Positions 47,517 through 60,719 of a stretch of DNA of 64,000 bases are shown here, in pieces. The notes beneath the pieces were generated by a model, which was not told the origin of the DNA, ran no database searches, and saw nothing but the letters and a program-made list of their open reading frames with translations. Made by a program: the position numbers and the translations under genes. The DNA lies in the NCBI GenBank assembly GCA_028622995.1, contig JAJQJQ010000029.1:2108001-2172000 (forward strand), written 5' to 3'. Source of the DNA: Panagrolaimus kolymaensis. Taxonomy: Eukaryota; Nematoda; Chromadorea; Rhabditida; Panagrolaimidae. Every line of letters begins with the position of its first letter. Within the stretch, counting starts at the first letter, position 1.

Positions 47517-50179
47517 ATGGTCAAGGAAATTATGCTTGCTTGGATTTTAATCTTTATTTTTATTGGTTCATGCTCAGGATTAGCAGATGTTGATACATGT
47601 ATTGCAGAAATCCAAAAAAAGGTTCAAGGCAGAAATAATTCTGTTAAAACTCTTTCTGGAATTTGTGGAATTGGTTGGGATGATTTACGCAGCATTGAGA
47701 CCCTTCCAATCTTTGATACCTCTTTTAAACTTTGTCGATCTGCTCCAGATAATGATTTCTTAGTACCTGATAATCTCTTTATTATGCCTTTAAAACAAAT
47801 GGCAATTGATAAATCCACGACCACATACGATTCTTATGATTCGTTTATGCATGAATCATCCAACAAAATTGGTGCATCTGCGTCGGTTGCAGTTGCAGGT
47901 GTTTCTATTGGTGCTTCATTTTCACATGAAAATCAGGAATCAAAACGAAGCTTTGAACAAACAAATTCATTCATGCTTAAAAATAAAGTTGAATACAAGG
48001 CTTATCTTTTGATTGCTGATGAAAATGCCGGATTACATGAATTATTTGAAAAACGTTTAAATGAAATTGCTGAAGCTATTTTTCAAGGTAAAAGAAATTT
48101 GGCAAAATATAAATCTCAAGTGCTTATTCGAGATTATGGAACTCATGCAGTTAATAAAGCTACCATTGGCGCTTCAATTGAACAACAAGTTTACATCGAT
48201 AAAAAAGAAATTTTTAAAGGTGAAAAACATATGACTGAAATTAAAGCTGAATTTACTGTTGGCATTCCTGGACTTGGTGGAGGTTCAATAAGCAATTCAA
48301 ATAAGGATCAACAAGAAGAAGAGCATTCGGTGAAAACTAGCACAACAAATATTATTATTCGAGCAAAAGGTGGACCGGATGCAAATCGATTAGCTACAAT
48401 GGATTTAACTGTGAGTTTAGGCTTAAATATGGCAGATGTAGTTGCAAAGTTTGAGGTGCATTGAAATTTAGAGATTTTTTTGCCTTTTCAAATATTTTAT
48501 AGTTTTTTAAATCTTTTTCTTTTTAAAATGGCCGTAAGAAAAATAAATTTGAATATTTTCTAGGGAGATGTAATGTTCATGGATAACCTGGTATCCTTAG
48601 ATAATTCCGGCATGTATATTTACGATTTAATTCACGTTGCTAAGCTTGATGGATATGATCAAGGTATTAAATTTGAAGTTGAAAAATATGTTCGTGAAGC
48701 CACCGATGCTTATTACCAATATAATACGCTTAAAGGGTGCACGAATTCATCGCAAGAAGCTTATAATTTTATGGTATAAAAAAATTATATTTCTTTTTGT
48801 TTATGAAATGAAATTTACTCACAAAAATTTTAGGCTAACGTTGAAGATGGTTCGTGCATCGATGCAACACATAATTTTTTCTTTGGTGGCGCCTATCAAA
48901 CTTGTGAACCTGTTAAATCCTGGACTATGAATAATCCCTTTATAGATACTTCGAATCAATGTTATTCAATTGAACAAAAAAATCCAGTAAATAACAGCTT
49001 CAGTTGTCCCAATGGATTTGATGCTACGCTTGTTGATCGATTTGATATTGTTCTCAAAACTCGAAATGTCACATATATTAAAGAAATATGTAAAGACATT
49101 TTTCTTTTGATTCCTGTAAGATAAAATTTTATTAATCTCCCTCCTTTGAAAAAAAGACACTTTTTTTTTGCAGCATTGTTCGAATGAATCAATTACAGAA
49201 GACGCGTTTGATAAAGTGGTGATTAAAAGTTATTGGTGCCAACAAAATACTACAAGGCTTCTTCTACCTGAAGAACCAATAAATTCCGTTGAAAATGAAC
49301 TCGATAATTATCTCTTTCCTGATATTCTTATAGCTTTGAATCAAAAACCTGAATTAATTAAAATGTATTTTCCAACTTATTTTAAAGATGAAGATGATTT
49401 AACGGAAGAAGAGCGACCTGCTGTTTTAGCTGAACTTAAAAAGGTAAGAAGGCTGTAATTTGTGTAGTTGTAATAATTGGATTATAATTTTACATAAGTT
49501 TTTTTTTACAAAATTTATTATGGGTTCTTTTTTTAAAGCTTTAATTGGTACAATAGTTTATTTGCAGGATCCAGAAAACAAGCAATTAAAACTTAAGCTT
49601 GAATCAAAAGATTATTTTGAAATTACTGTCAACCAAGTGGATAAATTAAGCGTATATCCGAATATTCTTAAAAAACTTATTCCAGCTTTACAAATAGTTA
49701 AAGATAATTATTTTGCTAATGAAACCGATCTTCATGAGGAGCTTGCTGAAAATCCAATCTTGTTGAAAAATCTTATTAATGGTACTTATTCGAAATCAAA
49801 AGCTGGAAATGTTAAAATAAACTCTTCAGCCCTTTTTGGTGGTATATATTCAGAAAGTGTTAATAATCCATTGACAAATTCCCAAAGTTGTCCATTAAAT
49901 TTTAAGGCTCAAAAATTTATTTACGATTTATTCATTTGTATTTGGGTTGATGCTTTTGCAAAATGGCCTGTATCTATGGGAGGTTTTCATCATTGCAGAT
50001 CTGAAAAGAAAGAATGCTCAAGAGGTTTCTCTTCACATTTGATTTACACATACGAGGGTGATTGTCATTTATATCTTTGTATTCGGTTTATTAATCGCTA
50101 TTCATTTGAACTACCTGTAATTAATAAGCCCCCATACATTTCCTATGAAGCTGCTATGATTGATGCTGATTTTCGCTAA
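47517..50179 (+). CDS. mpeg1: MPEG1 (perforin-2)-like MACPF protein, without C-terminal anchor
   Basis: Five exons, 47517-48455, 48564-48773, 48834-49115, 49174-49443 and 49568-50179, all joining in phase 0, give 770 residues. Residues 1-20 are a signal peptide. The MACPF domain spans about 25-330, with GIGWDDLRS near 50, the signature YGTH at 207-210 and a Gly-rich hairpin near 249. An EGF-like Cys cluster lies near 371-392. Two MPEG1-type modules (FGG.Y, NP, SCP motifs) begin near 398 and 657. Between them about 140 residues (500-640) form an acidic helical insertion I do not know from the family. MPEG1 proteins form membrane pores that attack engulfed microbes. Vertebrate MPEG1 has a C-terminal transmembrane anchor; this protein ends soon after the second module with no hydrophobic helix, so it is predicted to be secreted or lumenal. 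Family assignment is firm; activity is inferred. Confidence 0.9.
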
Positions 50180-50258
50180 TATTTCATATTTTGTGTTTTG
50201 TTTATATTTTTTTTATTCATTGATTCTTCTTATCTTTGAATTGAAATTAAAGATTATG

Positions 50259-50264
50259 AATAAA
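50259..50264 (+). terminator. Poly(A) signal AATAAA of the MPEG1-like gene
   Basis: AATAAA about 80 bases after the stop codon at 50177-50179, in a T-rich context. Confidence 0.5.
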
Positions 50265-53200
50265 ATTTTATTGATTGAAAATGGAGAAATACATAATTTA
50301 CTTTTTTAAGAAAGAAAGAAAATATAAAAATATTTATAAATGCAAAGCATAATAAAATTTCTAATTTTGTTCAAAATATGTATGTGCTGCCTCTTCTAAT
50401 TTTTTTATATTATGTTTTTTGAAATAACTTTTTGTTTTGTACATCTCTGATCTTATCTATATTTTCTTGATCCTTTAGAAAACATTTATTGAATAAATGA
50501 AGAAAAAATATCAACAAATCAGCCTGGCTGGCTGGAGCTTTCTTTCCAGTTTAAAATATAAATAATATTCTCGTGGTGTCAAAAAAATTATTCCTTTTCC
50601 TTAAAATTTTTTTGTTTCAAAGTCGTTTAACTTTTTTTCTCTTCTTTTTCTCGCTCTTGCTCTTGCAGTTAGTTTGCTGTTCATGGATGGATGCAAGAAG
50701 AAAAAAAAATTATTATTGAAATAAATATAAATATAAAAAAGCCGGTTTAAATTATCCATGTTCACCACCACCTTGGCTGGATGTTGGCTGGTTGATTTCA
50801 AGGAGAAGGAAGGACTTGTTTATTTTTTCAGTTTTTTGTTTCGGGTTTCTCTCTTCCTTCCTTTTTCTTGATTCTTTCGGAATCGTCGAACATTGTCGCC
50901 GCCGGAGGTACTGCTGTTGCAAGAAAGGCTGATTGACTGCAAAAGAAGATATGTGGATGTGTGTGGTTAATCAAGCATCAAAAATTGATGGGGGAAAAAT
51001 CAAGCAAGAAAAAAGTGTTCCTTCCTTTAGAAAGATTGTCGTCGGAAAAAACGGAAAATTTAGAAAGAAGTAAAAGAGAAAGTCGTCGGTCGTCTAGTGA
51101 GATCACGTTTTTTTTTCCTGAAAAAAAGAAAAAATTTAAGATTTTTTTAAGTGAATGTGTTTGTTTCTCTTTTTTTAAACAGCTGCAAATCAAATGCATT
51201 GCAAGTGAGAGATAGAAAGAGAGCTGCTGCCTGCTGTTGTCAGTTAAAGTAGTCAAGCAATTTCTATTTGAGTTCCAAGGAATTGAATGAATAAAGATTA
51301 GAAGAGAAAAAGTTAGTTGATTGGAAACTTTTTTTTTTCATTATATGTTATCGCTGGATTATTGCTTGTTTGTGAAATCGTGAATCCTCCTTTTTTACTC
51401 GGTTATCTCTTAAAAACTTTTTTGCTTTTATCTTTTCATTGATCCCGAAAAATTAAATTTCAACTTTGCTCTTTAATTTTCAAAATTTATGAGTAAAAAA
51501 AATTATTTTGTAAAAAATGTTACAAATATTCGCAACTTAAAATTTTTTAAAACTAAGCATATATTATTCAGGGTATTTTAGCTCCAGATTATTTATAAAA
51601 TTTTTAGTCCCGTATTTTGCAAATTAAAAACAAAAAAGTAAACTCATTTTTTATTTTTTATTTTTAAGCTTTTTTTTATTTTTGCATTCGCGTTTACTAC
51701 CTTTTTATTTTTTAGAGTAGTTTTACGAATGCATTTTTTCATCGATTGCGTGTGTCGTAAATGTTAAGAACAAAAATAAAAATACAATTAGATTAATTTC
51801 AAAGTAAAGTTATTTTGGTTGGTGTGGAATAAATTTGGTGGTTGCCTGAAATTATTTTATTACACTTTTTTATTGTTATTTATTTATTAACAAAGTAATT
51901 TTTGAACTTTAATTTTTTAAATAAAACGCGGACAACGAAAGAAAATTTTGGTTGTAAAGTTTTAGTCTGATAAATTAAAAAACGTTTTTATTTTAATATT
52001 TTTTTTTGAACAAACTTAATTTAAACGTTTATTGAATTTCGTGTTTAAAAAAATATTTACTTTTGTTGTTAGATTTCCAGTAACAAAGGTCACGGGGTTA
52101 AAAAGTTTGTCGTTCGTTCCACATTCTTTAGTTTTTTTTTTGTTCGTTTTTTTCTTCTTCTCTTTCTTCTAAACCACATTAAACTTACTTTTACATTGCA
52201 TTGAAATTTGAGATTTAAACGTTCCTTGAATATTCTTTTTCCCTTTTGTTTCTTTCTAATTACTTCAAAAAATTTTTTGACATTCTTCTTTCTCTTTTTT
52301 TTTTTTGCATTTCCGTCTTTTTTCCGTTTTCTTTAATTCAATTTTTTGTTTTTAACAAACACACAAAAAAATTTTTTACCAACCAACAACTGTTTTTCTG
52401 AAAATATAAAAAAAATCATTGATCAAACTTTTTTCCAATATTTTTTTCTTTTCTTCATTTTTTTTTGCAAGAAAAAAAAGAGCTTAAAAACTTTTTATGT
52501 TGAAAGATAGATATTTGCTTATCTCGAAAAAAGCTTAAAAATTTTTTTGTTAGTTGTTGCAAGGATGCTGGTGTGGAAGAGTGGAAAGAAAAGAGCGTTT
52601 GGTGGGTGAGCAACAATAAGCAAACAAGCAAGCAAAATAATCATCACTAACATTGATTTTCGTATGTATGATGCTTGAATTTTTTTTCTTCTTAGATTTA
52701 TTTTTTGCTGCTATTGCTGCTGCAATATTTTTTATTTTATTTTGAATGAATCAATCTTCAACAACAAAAAAATAAGAAATAAAATAACTTTTTTTATAAA
52801 CATATTCAATCGAGAGAAAAAAAAATAGGATACAAAAAAGCGATGAAAAAAATTATATTGATTTTTTTTCAAAACTGCATGTTTATGTAAAATTCTTAAA
52901 ATAATTAATAGCAATCAGAGTTACCAAATTTTGAACATTAATTTAAGACTGTTCGAATAATCGAAAATTTTGCTACCTATTTTTTTTTATGAAAGTTTGT
53001 TTCTTCCAAATTCTTTATTTTTCTGTATTTTTTATTGTCTTTTTTTTATCATTCGTCTTTTTGATTGCTTGCTTCTTTTTATTTATTTATTATTTGTTCC
53101 AGTTTTGTTTTTCTTTTGTATATATTTTTTTCTCTCGATGATTTCTCGTTTTCCTTTTTGTTTTTTTCCTAGTTTTTTTGCATGCTTGTCGGAAGAAAAA

Positions 53201-56200
53201 AAATTCATGCAAGCAATGTAAAAAGCAGCCAGCAGCGTTCATGAAAAAAAACCCAGCAACAATGTCTGTTTCCTTTCTCTCTATTTTTTTTTTTCATCTG
53301 TTTTCGAGAAGCTTAAACTAGGAAGGAAAGAAAAAATCAAAAAAACGGTTACTTTTCTTTTTTCTTAAAATTTCAAAAGGATTTTTTCGATCGAATTTGG
53401 ATTTGTTGTATTTGAGTATTTTTCAATTGTTGAATTTAAAAAACGGGATGAACTTGTTTCATTTTTTAAAATTTTTTTGATCTTCTACGGATTATGGTAG
53501 ACGACAACAATGAAGTAACAAAAAAAAGTTATAAGCTGTTTTTTTTTGGAACAATTGTTTTTGCTCTTTTGCTCCAGAGAAGAGATTTTTCTAATGCAAA
53601 GCAAGAGTTAGTTAAATCAGATCTTCTTTTCTTGATTTATGGAAGGTTAACAAATTCTTATATTTTTAACTATTGTTTTTTGTTGTATTTGAAATTAGAA
53701 TTTTCAACTAAAAAATAGAGAAATCGCTAATATTAAAAGTTCCAAATTCGAATTCATTTTTTTTAGAATTTCTTATTCTTTATTTTTTTTTGGATTTATA
53801 ATTTGTATAGTCTTTATTGAAGTTTAATTAATTAAAAAAATACGAAGAATTAAAACAAAAAAACGCAAAATATTTCCATTAATTTTTATTTTATACGGCT
53901 ACCTTAAATTTATAGAGGATTCCAACAAAAAAATTTATTGACTCGTGTTTTATTTTATTATTATTAAATATTGCTAAAATCAGATAATAAAGTTTTTATC
54001 TATCAACCAAAGCTTAATTTAGATATGTTACTTATTTGCGTTTTTATACTTCTTTTTTTTAATTTGTTTTAGCTATTTTTATTTTGATAGACCCCTTGCT
54101 GATATTCCTTTTTTCAATTACAGCTGTTACTTTCTTTTTCTCTTTTTTTCTATGTTGTTTCATGGAAAAAATCTTTTTTTCGTTCTTTTTTCCATGATTG
54201 AAAGGTACATTCTTATTTTTTTTTGACATCAAAAAAATATAAAAAAGATTAAAGTCTAACTTCTTTTAATCATTAGCTATTAGCTCTTCTTTTTTTTGTT
54301 TGAGTGAATGAGTCTTATCAACAACAAAAAAAAACTTGATCCATGACAATCAACCTTAGCACCCACAACAAAAAAATCATGGATAGTTAAAAGTTAATAG
54401 GCGCATATATTTTTTTGCTTTGTTTAAATCAGCAAACAGCAAACAGCCGTTTATTGTTTAAAAAAATGCCAGGCACGGAACTGACATGAGGGGTGTTTTT
54501 TTTTGCTATCTGATAATCAAGCAATAGAGAGAGGGAGAGAAACATTTTTAAGACTTTGACATTAATGAGAGGGCAAAAATCATCATCAGGGATGGTGATA
54601 AAAAAAATAATTGCTGCTGCTTCGATATAATTTTTTTGTTTGATTTTTATTACTTTTCAAAAATGAAAAGATAAAATGCTAGATTTTGTTTTTGAAGGGT
54701 TTATTTGGGTATTTTACACACATTAGTTTAGAACAAATTATTTTAATTTTTCCTAAATAATTTAAAGTTATGATTAAAAAGGTTGAATAATTAGGGATTA
54801 TAATTGTCGATTTCATTAGCAAACTTTTTAAAAATAAAATACTTGGTTAATTTGCATCGAATTAAAAATGCTTAGCGTTCAAAATTTTTCGAATTAAACA
54901 ATCTTACATTTATTACTGGAATTTTTGATCGGAAAAAAATTACAAAGTTAATTAATTTTCATTTCTTTTATGTTCGAATCTTTAATATTTCATTTTTCTG
55001 GAAACCATTTATTTGAAAGCATAGTTTATATTTTGAAACTTTTGGTTGCTTAGATGATTCTATTTTTATAGCTTGACTTTCTCCCAAAAAAAATTAAAAG
55101 TTTATTTTTATATTGGAAACCAATACCCGGAGCTTGCTTCTAATTTTGGCTTTCATTTTTTTTATATATATGTATGCATAAAAATATTTTTTGTTCCGGT
55201 TTTTTTGTCTTTATTTCTTTGTTGTTGATAAAAAAAGAAAGAAGAAAAATGGGAACTTGAAAATCTAAGGCTCATTCATTTTCTCCAATTATGGCTTCTA
55301 TTAAGCAAGCAGACTATACTGAAACGAAACGTTTTTGTTACTAATTTTAACTTTTTTGTTTTGTTTTGTTTATTTTATTATATCTTTCGTTGCATTGGCT
55401 TTAGTTTTATAGTTTTCCTTTTTCTATTGCTTTGTTTAGAAAAAAAAATCAAACAAAGACCAACAAAGACAAACGAGTAATAAAGATAACTTTTTTTTGG
55501 GATGCGTTTAATAATATTTAACCTTGATTAATTATTTATTGGAAAACTCATATAATCATTTTTTCATTTTTTGAAGCTTGATTATTATGGTCACGCTATA
55601 AACCAAAACCAAAAAACCAAACCATCAAATTTCAAGAAGCGCGAAACCCCTTTTTTCATAAAGCCATGAAGCCCTGAGGCAACGTTTTTTTCGATGTTGC
55701 ATTTTCTTTTTCTTCTTTTAAATATTTTGCTGTGGGGGTGAAGAACTTAATTAGTTGTTAGTTTATTCAAGCAGTTTCTGACTAATATATTGCAATAGGC
55801 AACAAAAAAAACCACCATCATTATCGAGCGAATAAGACGAAAGAAAGAAAGAAAAAAATGAACACTAATGGCGGCCATGGTTGTTGGTGATAGATAATTG
55901 GTGGTAGTGATGATCATCAAATTTGGCCTTGTAGAAATTAAAAAAAAGAAGAACGAACTTTAATACATTTTTTTTGTGAATTAAACAAAAAAAAACCAAT
56001 GTTTTCAATCGCGCGTTAGTCAGTCAGCCAATCACAAAAAAAGCCACATGCGAAAGGAAAAACAAACGCTCCAAAAATTTTTTTTTGTGATTTTTGTGAT
56101 CAAAAAAATATTCTTTCTTTTTTTTTCTTTGCTATTCATGAAACTGCTGATGGCGGTGGTGGTCGTAGTTGTCGTCGTGATTGTGTATGTGTCTATTCAG

Positions 56201-58905
56201 CCGGTTTCTGGGTCTGGAGACGACAGAAAAGAGAGGAAATGTTTGAAAAAAAGTGAACAGATGAAGAGAAGAAGAAAAAATGTTTGCAATAACTAGTCAA
56301 AAAAAATATTCAAAAGAATCGAAGCGGTTATATGACTGAATGTATGCATGCATGTATGTGTCTGTCATAATCATCGTCTATGTTTGTGGTTTTTTTCATT
56401 TATATTTATTTGTCACCCATTCATTCAGAGCATATGTAGCAGAAATTGCGAGGTGGAGTGCGTATAGAAATAAATAAATATAATCATCAGGCAACCAACT
56501 AACCAACCACCAGAGCCAGCCAAAAATTTTGAGAGAAACTAAAATGCATGGAATCAAAAAAAATCACAGCCATCAAAAACCACAGAAACAGAAGTTTTTG
56601 CGCAGTCACCAAACACTCTTCCTTCTCTCTCTAGGCCGCTACCGCCTTCAATCATCAAACATTCGATCGAGCGAAGTGAAGTCGTCGTCCTCGTGTTTCG
56701 TCGTTTCATTTATTTATTTCTCTTCCGCAAAAAAAAAAGCAGAAAGAAAAAATAAATAAATCAACAAAAAAAAATTTTTTTTAAGCGAATTTTTTATATT
56801 TTATTTATCGAATATATTTATTTCCTCTCTTTTTTTGCATTTTTTGCTTTTTCGCTGTTGATGATTATTTTGCTTATTCTACGTTGCTGCTGCTGTTTAT
56901 GTTTGTTAACAAACATATTTTATTTTATTTCTTAAATATTTTTTGTTGCTGATTCTTTTCCATTTTTTTTGTGTGTTATCTCTCTTCCATATATTTTTAT
57001 TTTTTCTTTGCTAAGCTGATAACTTTATTGGTTTTTTCCTTTTTTTTTTGGAGATCAGTGATGGGATTCAAATATACAAAAAAACATACACATTTATTTA
57101 TTATTATTATTTTCTTAATTAATTAAGGCCATTTTAAAATTGATATTAAAAAAGACAAATTTAAAAAAAGTTATTTCCTTTAATTATAACCAATTTTATC
57201 CATATACATACGTTTCTTATTTTTGAAGAAAATGCAAATTATTATCATTTAATAGCATTATTAAAAGATTTTCATTTTGCAAATTTATAAAAGCTTATTA
57301 AAATTTTGTACCATATTTTTACTTTATTTTATACGATTTTTGATCTGCTTGGTTGGTGGTGCCAAGAAGCTTAACCATACTTTTTTTAAAGCCCCTAAAT
57401 TAACGTCACTTTTTTTTCTGTTATATACTTCTTTCTTAACTGTTACTTATTTTTTGTTTGAATATTTTCTAGTCACTTTCAAAAGAAAAAAAAATTTTTT
57501 AAAATTAAAAGTTTATTTATTTCTTAGACTTTTTTTTATTATTGTTTTAAAAGCAGCACCCAGAAAGCACTCGATTTTTTTAAATCCTGAATTTTATTTT
57601 TCTACTGCTTCCAAAGATCTCCAAACAAATTTTTTTTACTATCTCTTATATTTTTCTTATTTTTTCAAGTTCAAAGCACACAATTTTCCAATCAACCAAG
57701 AAAAAAAAACAGCAACCTTTCTTCTTCTTTTTTTTTCATTATAAAAAAAAACAAGTGCATCAAGGATGATAGTTTTTTTTTCATCGCTTCCTTACTTTTT
57801 ATTTTTCTCTCGCGAGTTGCGAGCGCGATCGTCTTCATATTCCTCAAATAAAAATATAAGAACCTCTCTATCTTTCATCCAAGCAAAAAGATCCTAGCCT
57901 ATGTTCGTTCCTCTTCCGCCTGCCGAGTTGTTAGATAAAAAAAAACTAAAAAAAAAGCATAGCATATTTTTTTTCTTCTGTGTTTTGTCTTCTCTCCATC
58001 GGTTTTTCTTCTTCTTCTTCTTATCCGGTCGACTCGAGAGTTTAAGAGGGAATGAAAATAGAGAAGAGTTCTTCTTCGGTTGCTAAAAAGCTAGTTTTTT
58101 TTGTTGGTGTCTCTTTTGTTGCTTCTTCCAAACATTCATCAATTTTTATGAAACGAATGAAAAGAAAAAGAACGAAGACGACGATGAGGACGATGAGATG
58201 AGGACATCCTCAAAATTGTTAGTGCTGCTTGCTGTTGTATCTTTAAATTAGTTACTTTATTTCCGCAGATTTTTTTTTTGATTTTGTTGATTTTTCTGTG
58301 AGTGTTCGACTTTTTTTTAATTTTTCACCGGCTGATGATTGAGACTGATTGATTCAATACAGAAAAAATATATTATACTGAAACGACAAAATTCTATTGA
58401 TTACTGACTATTTTGATATTTTATGAAATTTATTTATTATTTATTTTTAACTTTTTGTTTTGTAAACTCCTACACTTTTTATTTAATTTTTTGTCTTCAT
58501 TGTTATGCAATCCTCCAAATTAATACAGAGTTTCTTCTCTCCTTCTGCCCACATTCATCCTTTTCTCACTGATTTTGAATATTAATATTATTTTTTAAAA
58601 ATTGTTTACAACACGCTACTTTTTCAAACCCCCTTTTTATTTTTTTATTCCCCAATCATTTCTAAAAGAATGCAGCTATAAATATAAATAGTCATTTTTT
58701 TCAAAAAGTAATTAGCTATGTAAAACTTTTTTGTACTTTTTTGCATCGAAGTCGTTATTTTTTTTTGATTCTGAAATGCTTTCTTTATTTGATTGATTCC
58801 TTTAAAAAAATAAGCCTATAATATTTTTTATCTCCACTTTTTTTTCATTTTTAGTTCTTTTCTTTTTTTCTTGCTTGTTTTAATGATAAAAAAATATATA
58901 AAGTC
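50265..58905. other. 8.6-kb region with no supportable gene
   Basis: AT-rich throughout, with long T- and A-runs, CTT, TCG and GTT-type simple tracts (for example GTCGTC/GGTGGT near 56150-56190) and short Phe- or Lys-rich frames. Frames at 53494-53718, 56529-56759 and 57277-57744 are open only through low-complexity codons and show no domain. It may be promoter-distal or 5' intron sequence of the downstream SPSB gene. Confidence 0.5.
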
Positions 58906-58907
58906 TA

Positions 58908-60468
58908 AAACTCATTTTTTTTGAAAATCGAGCTTCAGCCGGAACAGCAAAAATTTTTTTTTGCTTTTTCCTGACTGGAAACTCGATTCTAGGGGTTTCT
59001 AACTATGAAAATCACGAAAATAGAGGCCGTTTTGCCATTTGATATACTCATTCTGGAGATACAGTAATCTAATTAGCATAATTATGGATTTTTTTATTTT
59101 TTTAAGTTTTATATACCATTCGATTCGTAAAAATGTGGTGAACAACATTCTAATTGGACCCAACCTTCGAAGATAATATAAAAATAGCACTATGCCGCTA
59201 TAAAAGTTTATGAATTATGGTTTTCACTGGAGAAGTATGTCGTAAAGTCCGAATTGGGGAGTTTTCTCAACGGAATTAAATTCTCCATATATTTTTGCAT
59301 ATTTGTACCGAAAAAAACAAAAAATTTTTAAGAAATACGTATATCTCCCTCCAACACGAAGATGGTACACCAATATGAGGTATATGGACAAGTATATCAT
59401 AAATACCTGAAAAAATTCCAAAAACTATCCAAAAACGTAGAAAAACTTATTTAATGATTTTACAAATCGAAAAAAAAAATATTCCTTGACTGAATGATTT
59501 TTCCTGAATTTTAGAAGTTTAATAGTAGCACACGATAGATAAAAATAATAATAATTTTATAAAGTTACGATTTAATTTTAAACTCTTCATTTCTAGACGT
59601 AATTTGGGTCGTAGAAACCGAATTTGACATTAGTTTCTAACGAGTTCTTACTTATAACGAAGTGATTAACTAAGTGAAAATTTGCATATTTCAAAAATTC
59701 ATAACTCAAGAATTAGCCAATGAAATGTATGTGTGGCTATCAAATTCGGTTTCTACGACCCAAATTACGTCTAGAAATGAAGAGTTTAAAATTAAATCGT
59801 AACTTTATAAAATTATTATTATTTTTATCTATCGTGTGCCACTATTAAACTTCTAAAATTCAGGAAAAATCATTCAGTCAAGGAATATTTTTTTTTTCGA
59901 TTTGTAAAATCATTAAATAAGTTTTTCTACGTTTTTGGATAGTTTTTGGAATTTTTTCAGGTATTTATGATATACTTGTCCATATACCTCATATTGGTGT
60001 ACCATCTTCGTGTTGGAGGGAGATATACGTATTTCTTAAAAATTTTTTGTTTTTTTCGGTACAAATATGCAAAAATATATGGAGAATTTAATTCCGTTGA
60101 GAAAACTCCCCAATTCGGACTTTACGACATACTTCTCCAGTGAAAACCATAATTCATAAACTTTTATAGCGGCATAGTGCTATTTTTATATTATCTTCGA
60201 AGGTTGGGTCCAATTAGAATGTTGTTCACCACATTTTTACGAATCGAATGGTATATAAAACTTAAAAAAATAAAAAAATCCATAATTATGCTGATTAGAT
60301 TACTGTATCTCCAGAATGAGTATATCAAATGGCAAAACGGCCTCTATTTTCGTGATTTTCATAGTTAGAAACCCCTAGAATCGAGTTTCCAGTCAGGAAA
60401 AAGCAAAAAAAAATTTTTGCTGTTCCGGTTTTTTACAGAAAAGCTCGATTTTCAAAAAAAATGAGTTC
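58908..60468. mobile_element. Large fold-back element, 1561 bp, TA duplication
   Basis: Arms 58908-59628 and 59740-60468 are near-exact reverse complements of about 720 bp around a 111-bp unpaired centre. The ends read AACTCATTTTTTTTGAAAAT, and TA flanks both sides (58906-58907, 60469-60470). Each arm carries the same open 63- and 65-codon frames in mirror image (59190-58999 with 60177-60368; 59421-59224 with 59946-60143), a consequence of the palindrome rather than of coding. No transposase. One small asymmetry is about 12 bases (TTTTTTACAGAA) present only in the right arm near 60430. Confidence 0.9.
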
Positions 60469-60719
60469 TAAACATTAATTTTTTTCTTTTTTTTCTTACG
60501 TTAAAAACCTTGTGTTTTTTTTTTTGCGAGCCACCATGTATCAGCAAAATGCAACGTGTACTTTTTTTTACTGATTTAAGCTTTTTTGTTTTAACGCGAT
60601 TTTTTTTTGTCTCGAGAAGATTTTATTTTAATTGACATTTTTTTATAAAAAAGGTTGTTTTTTAGGCGACAGTGGTTTTTTCAACGAAATAAAACTAAAA
60701 AACAAAACACTAAATTCGA

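Noticed and set aside
56130..56200. GGTGGT/GTCGTC-rich patch as a regulatory element
   Set aside because: Similar simple trinucleotide patches occur widely in the window. Nothing ties this one to a gene.
57277..57744. 155-codon plus-strand frame
   Set aside because: Dominated by Phe, Leu, Tyr and Lys from poly-T/poly-A tracts. Long open frames of this kind recur across the spacer DNA on both strands.
58999..60368. Mirror-image 63- and 65-codon frames in the two arms of the large palindrome
   Set aside because: They are identical because the arms are reverse complements; no transposase or other domain is visible.
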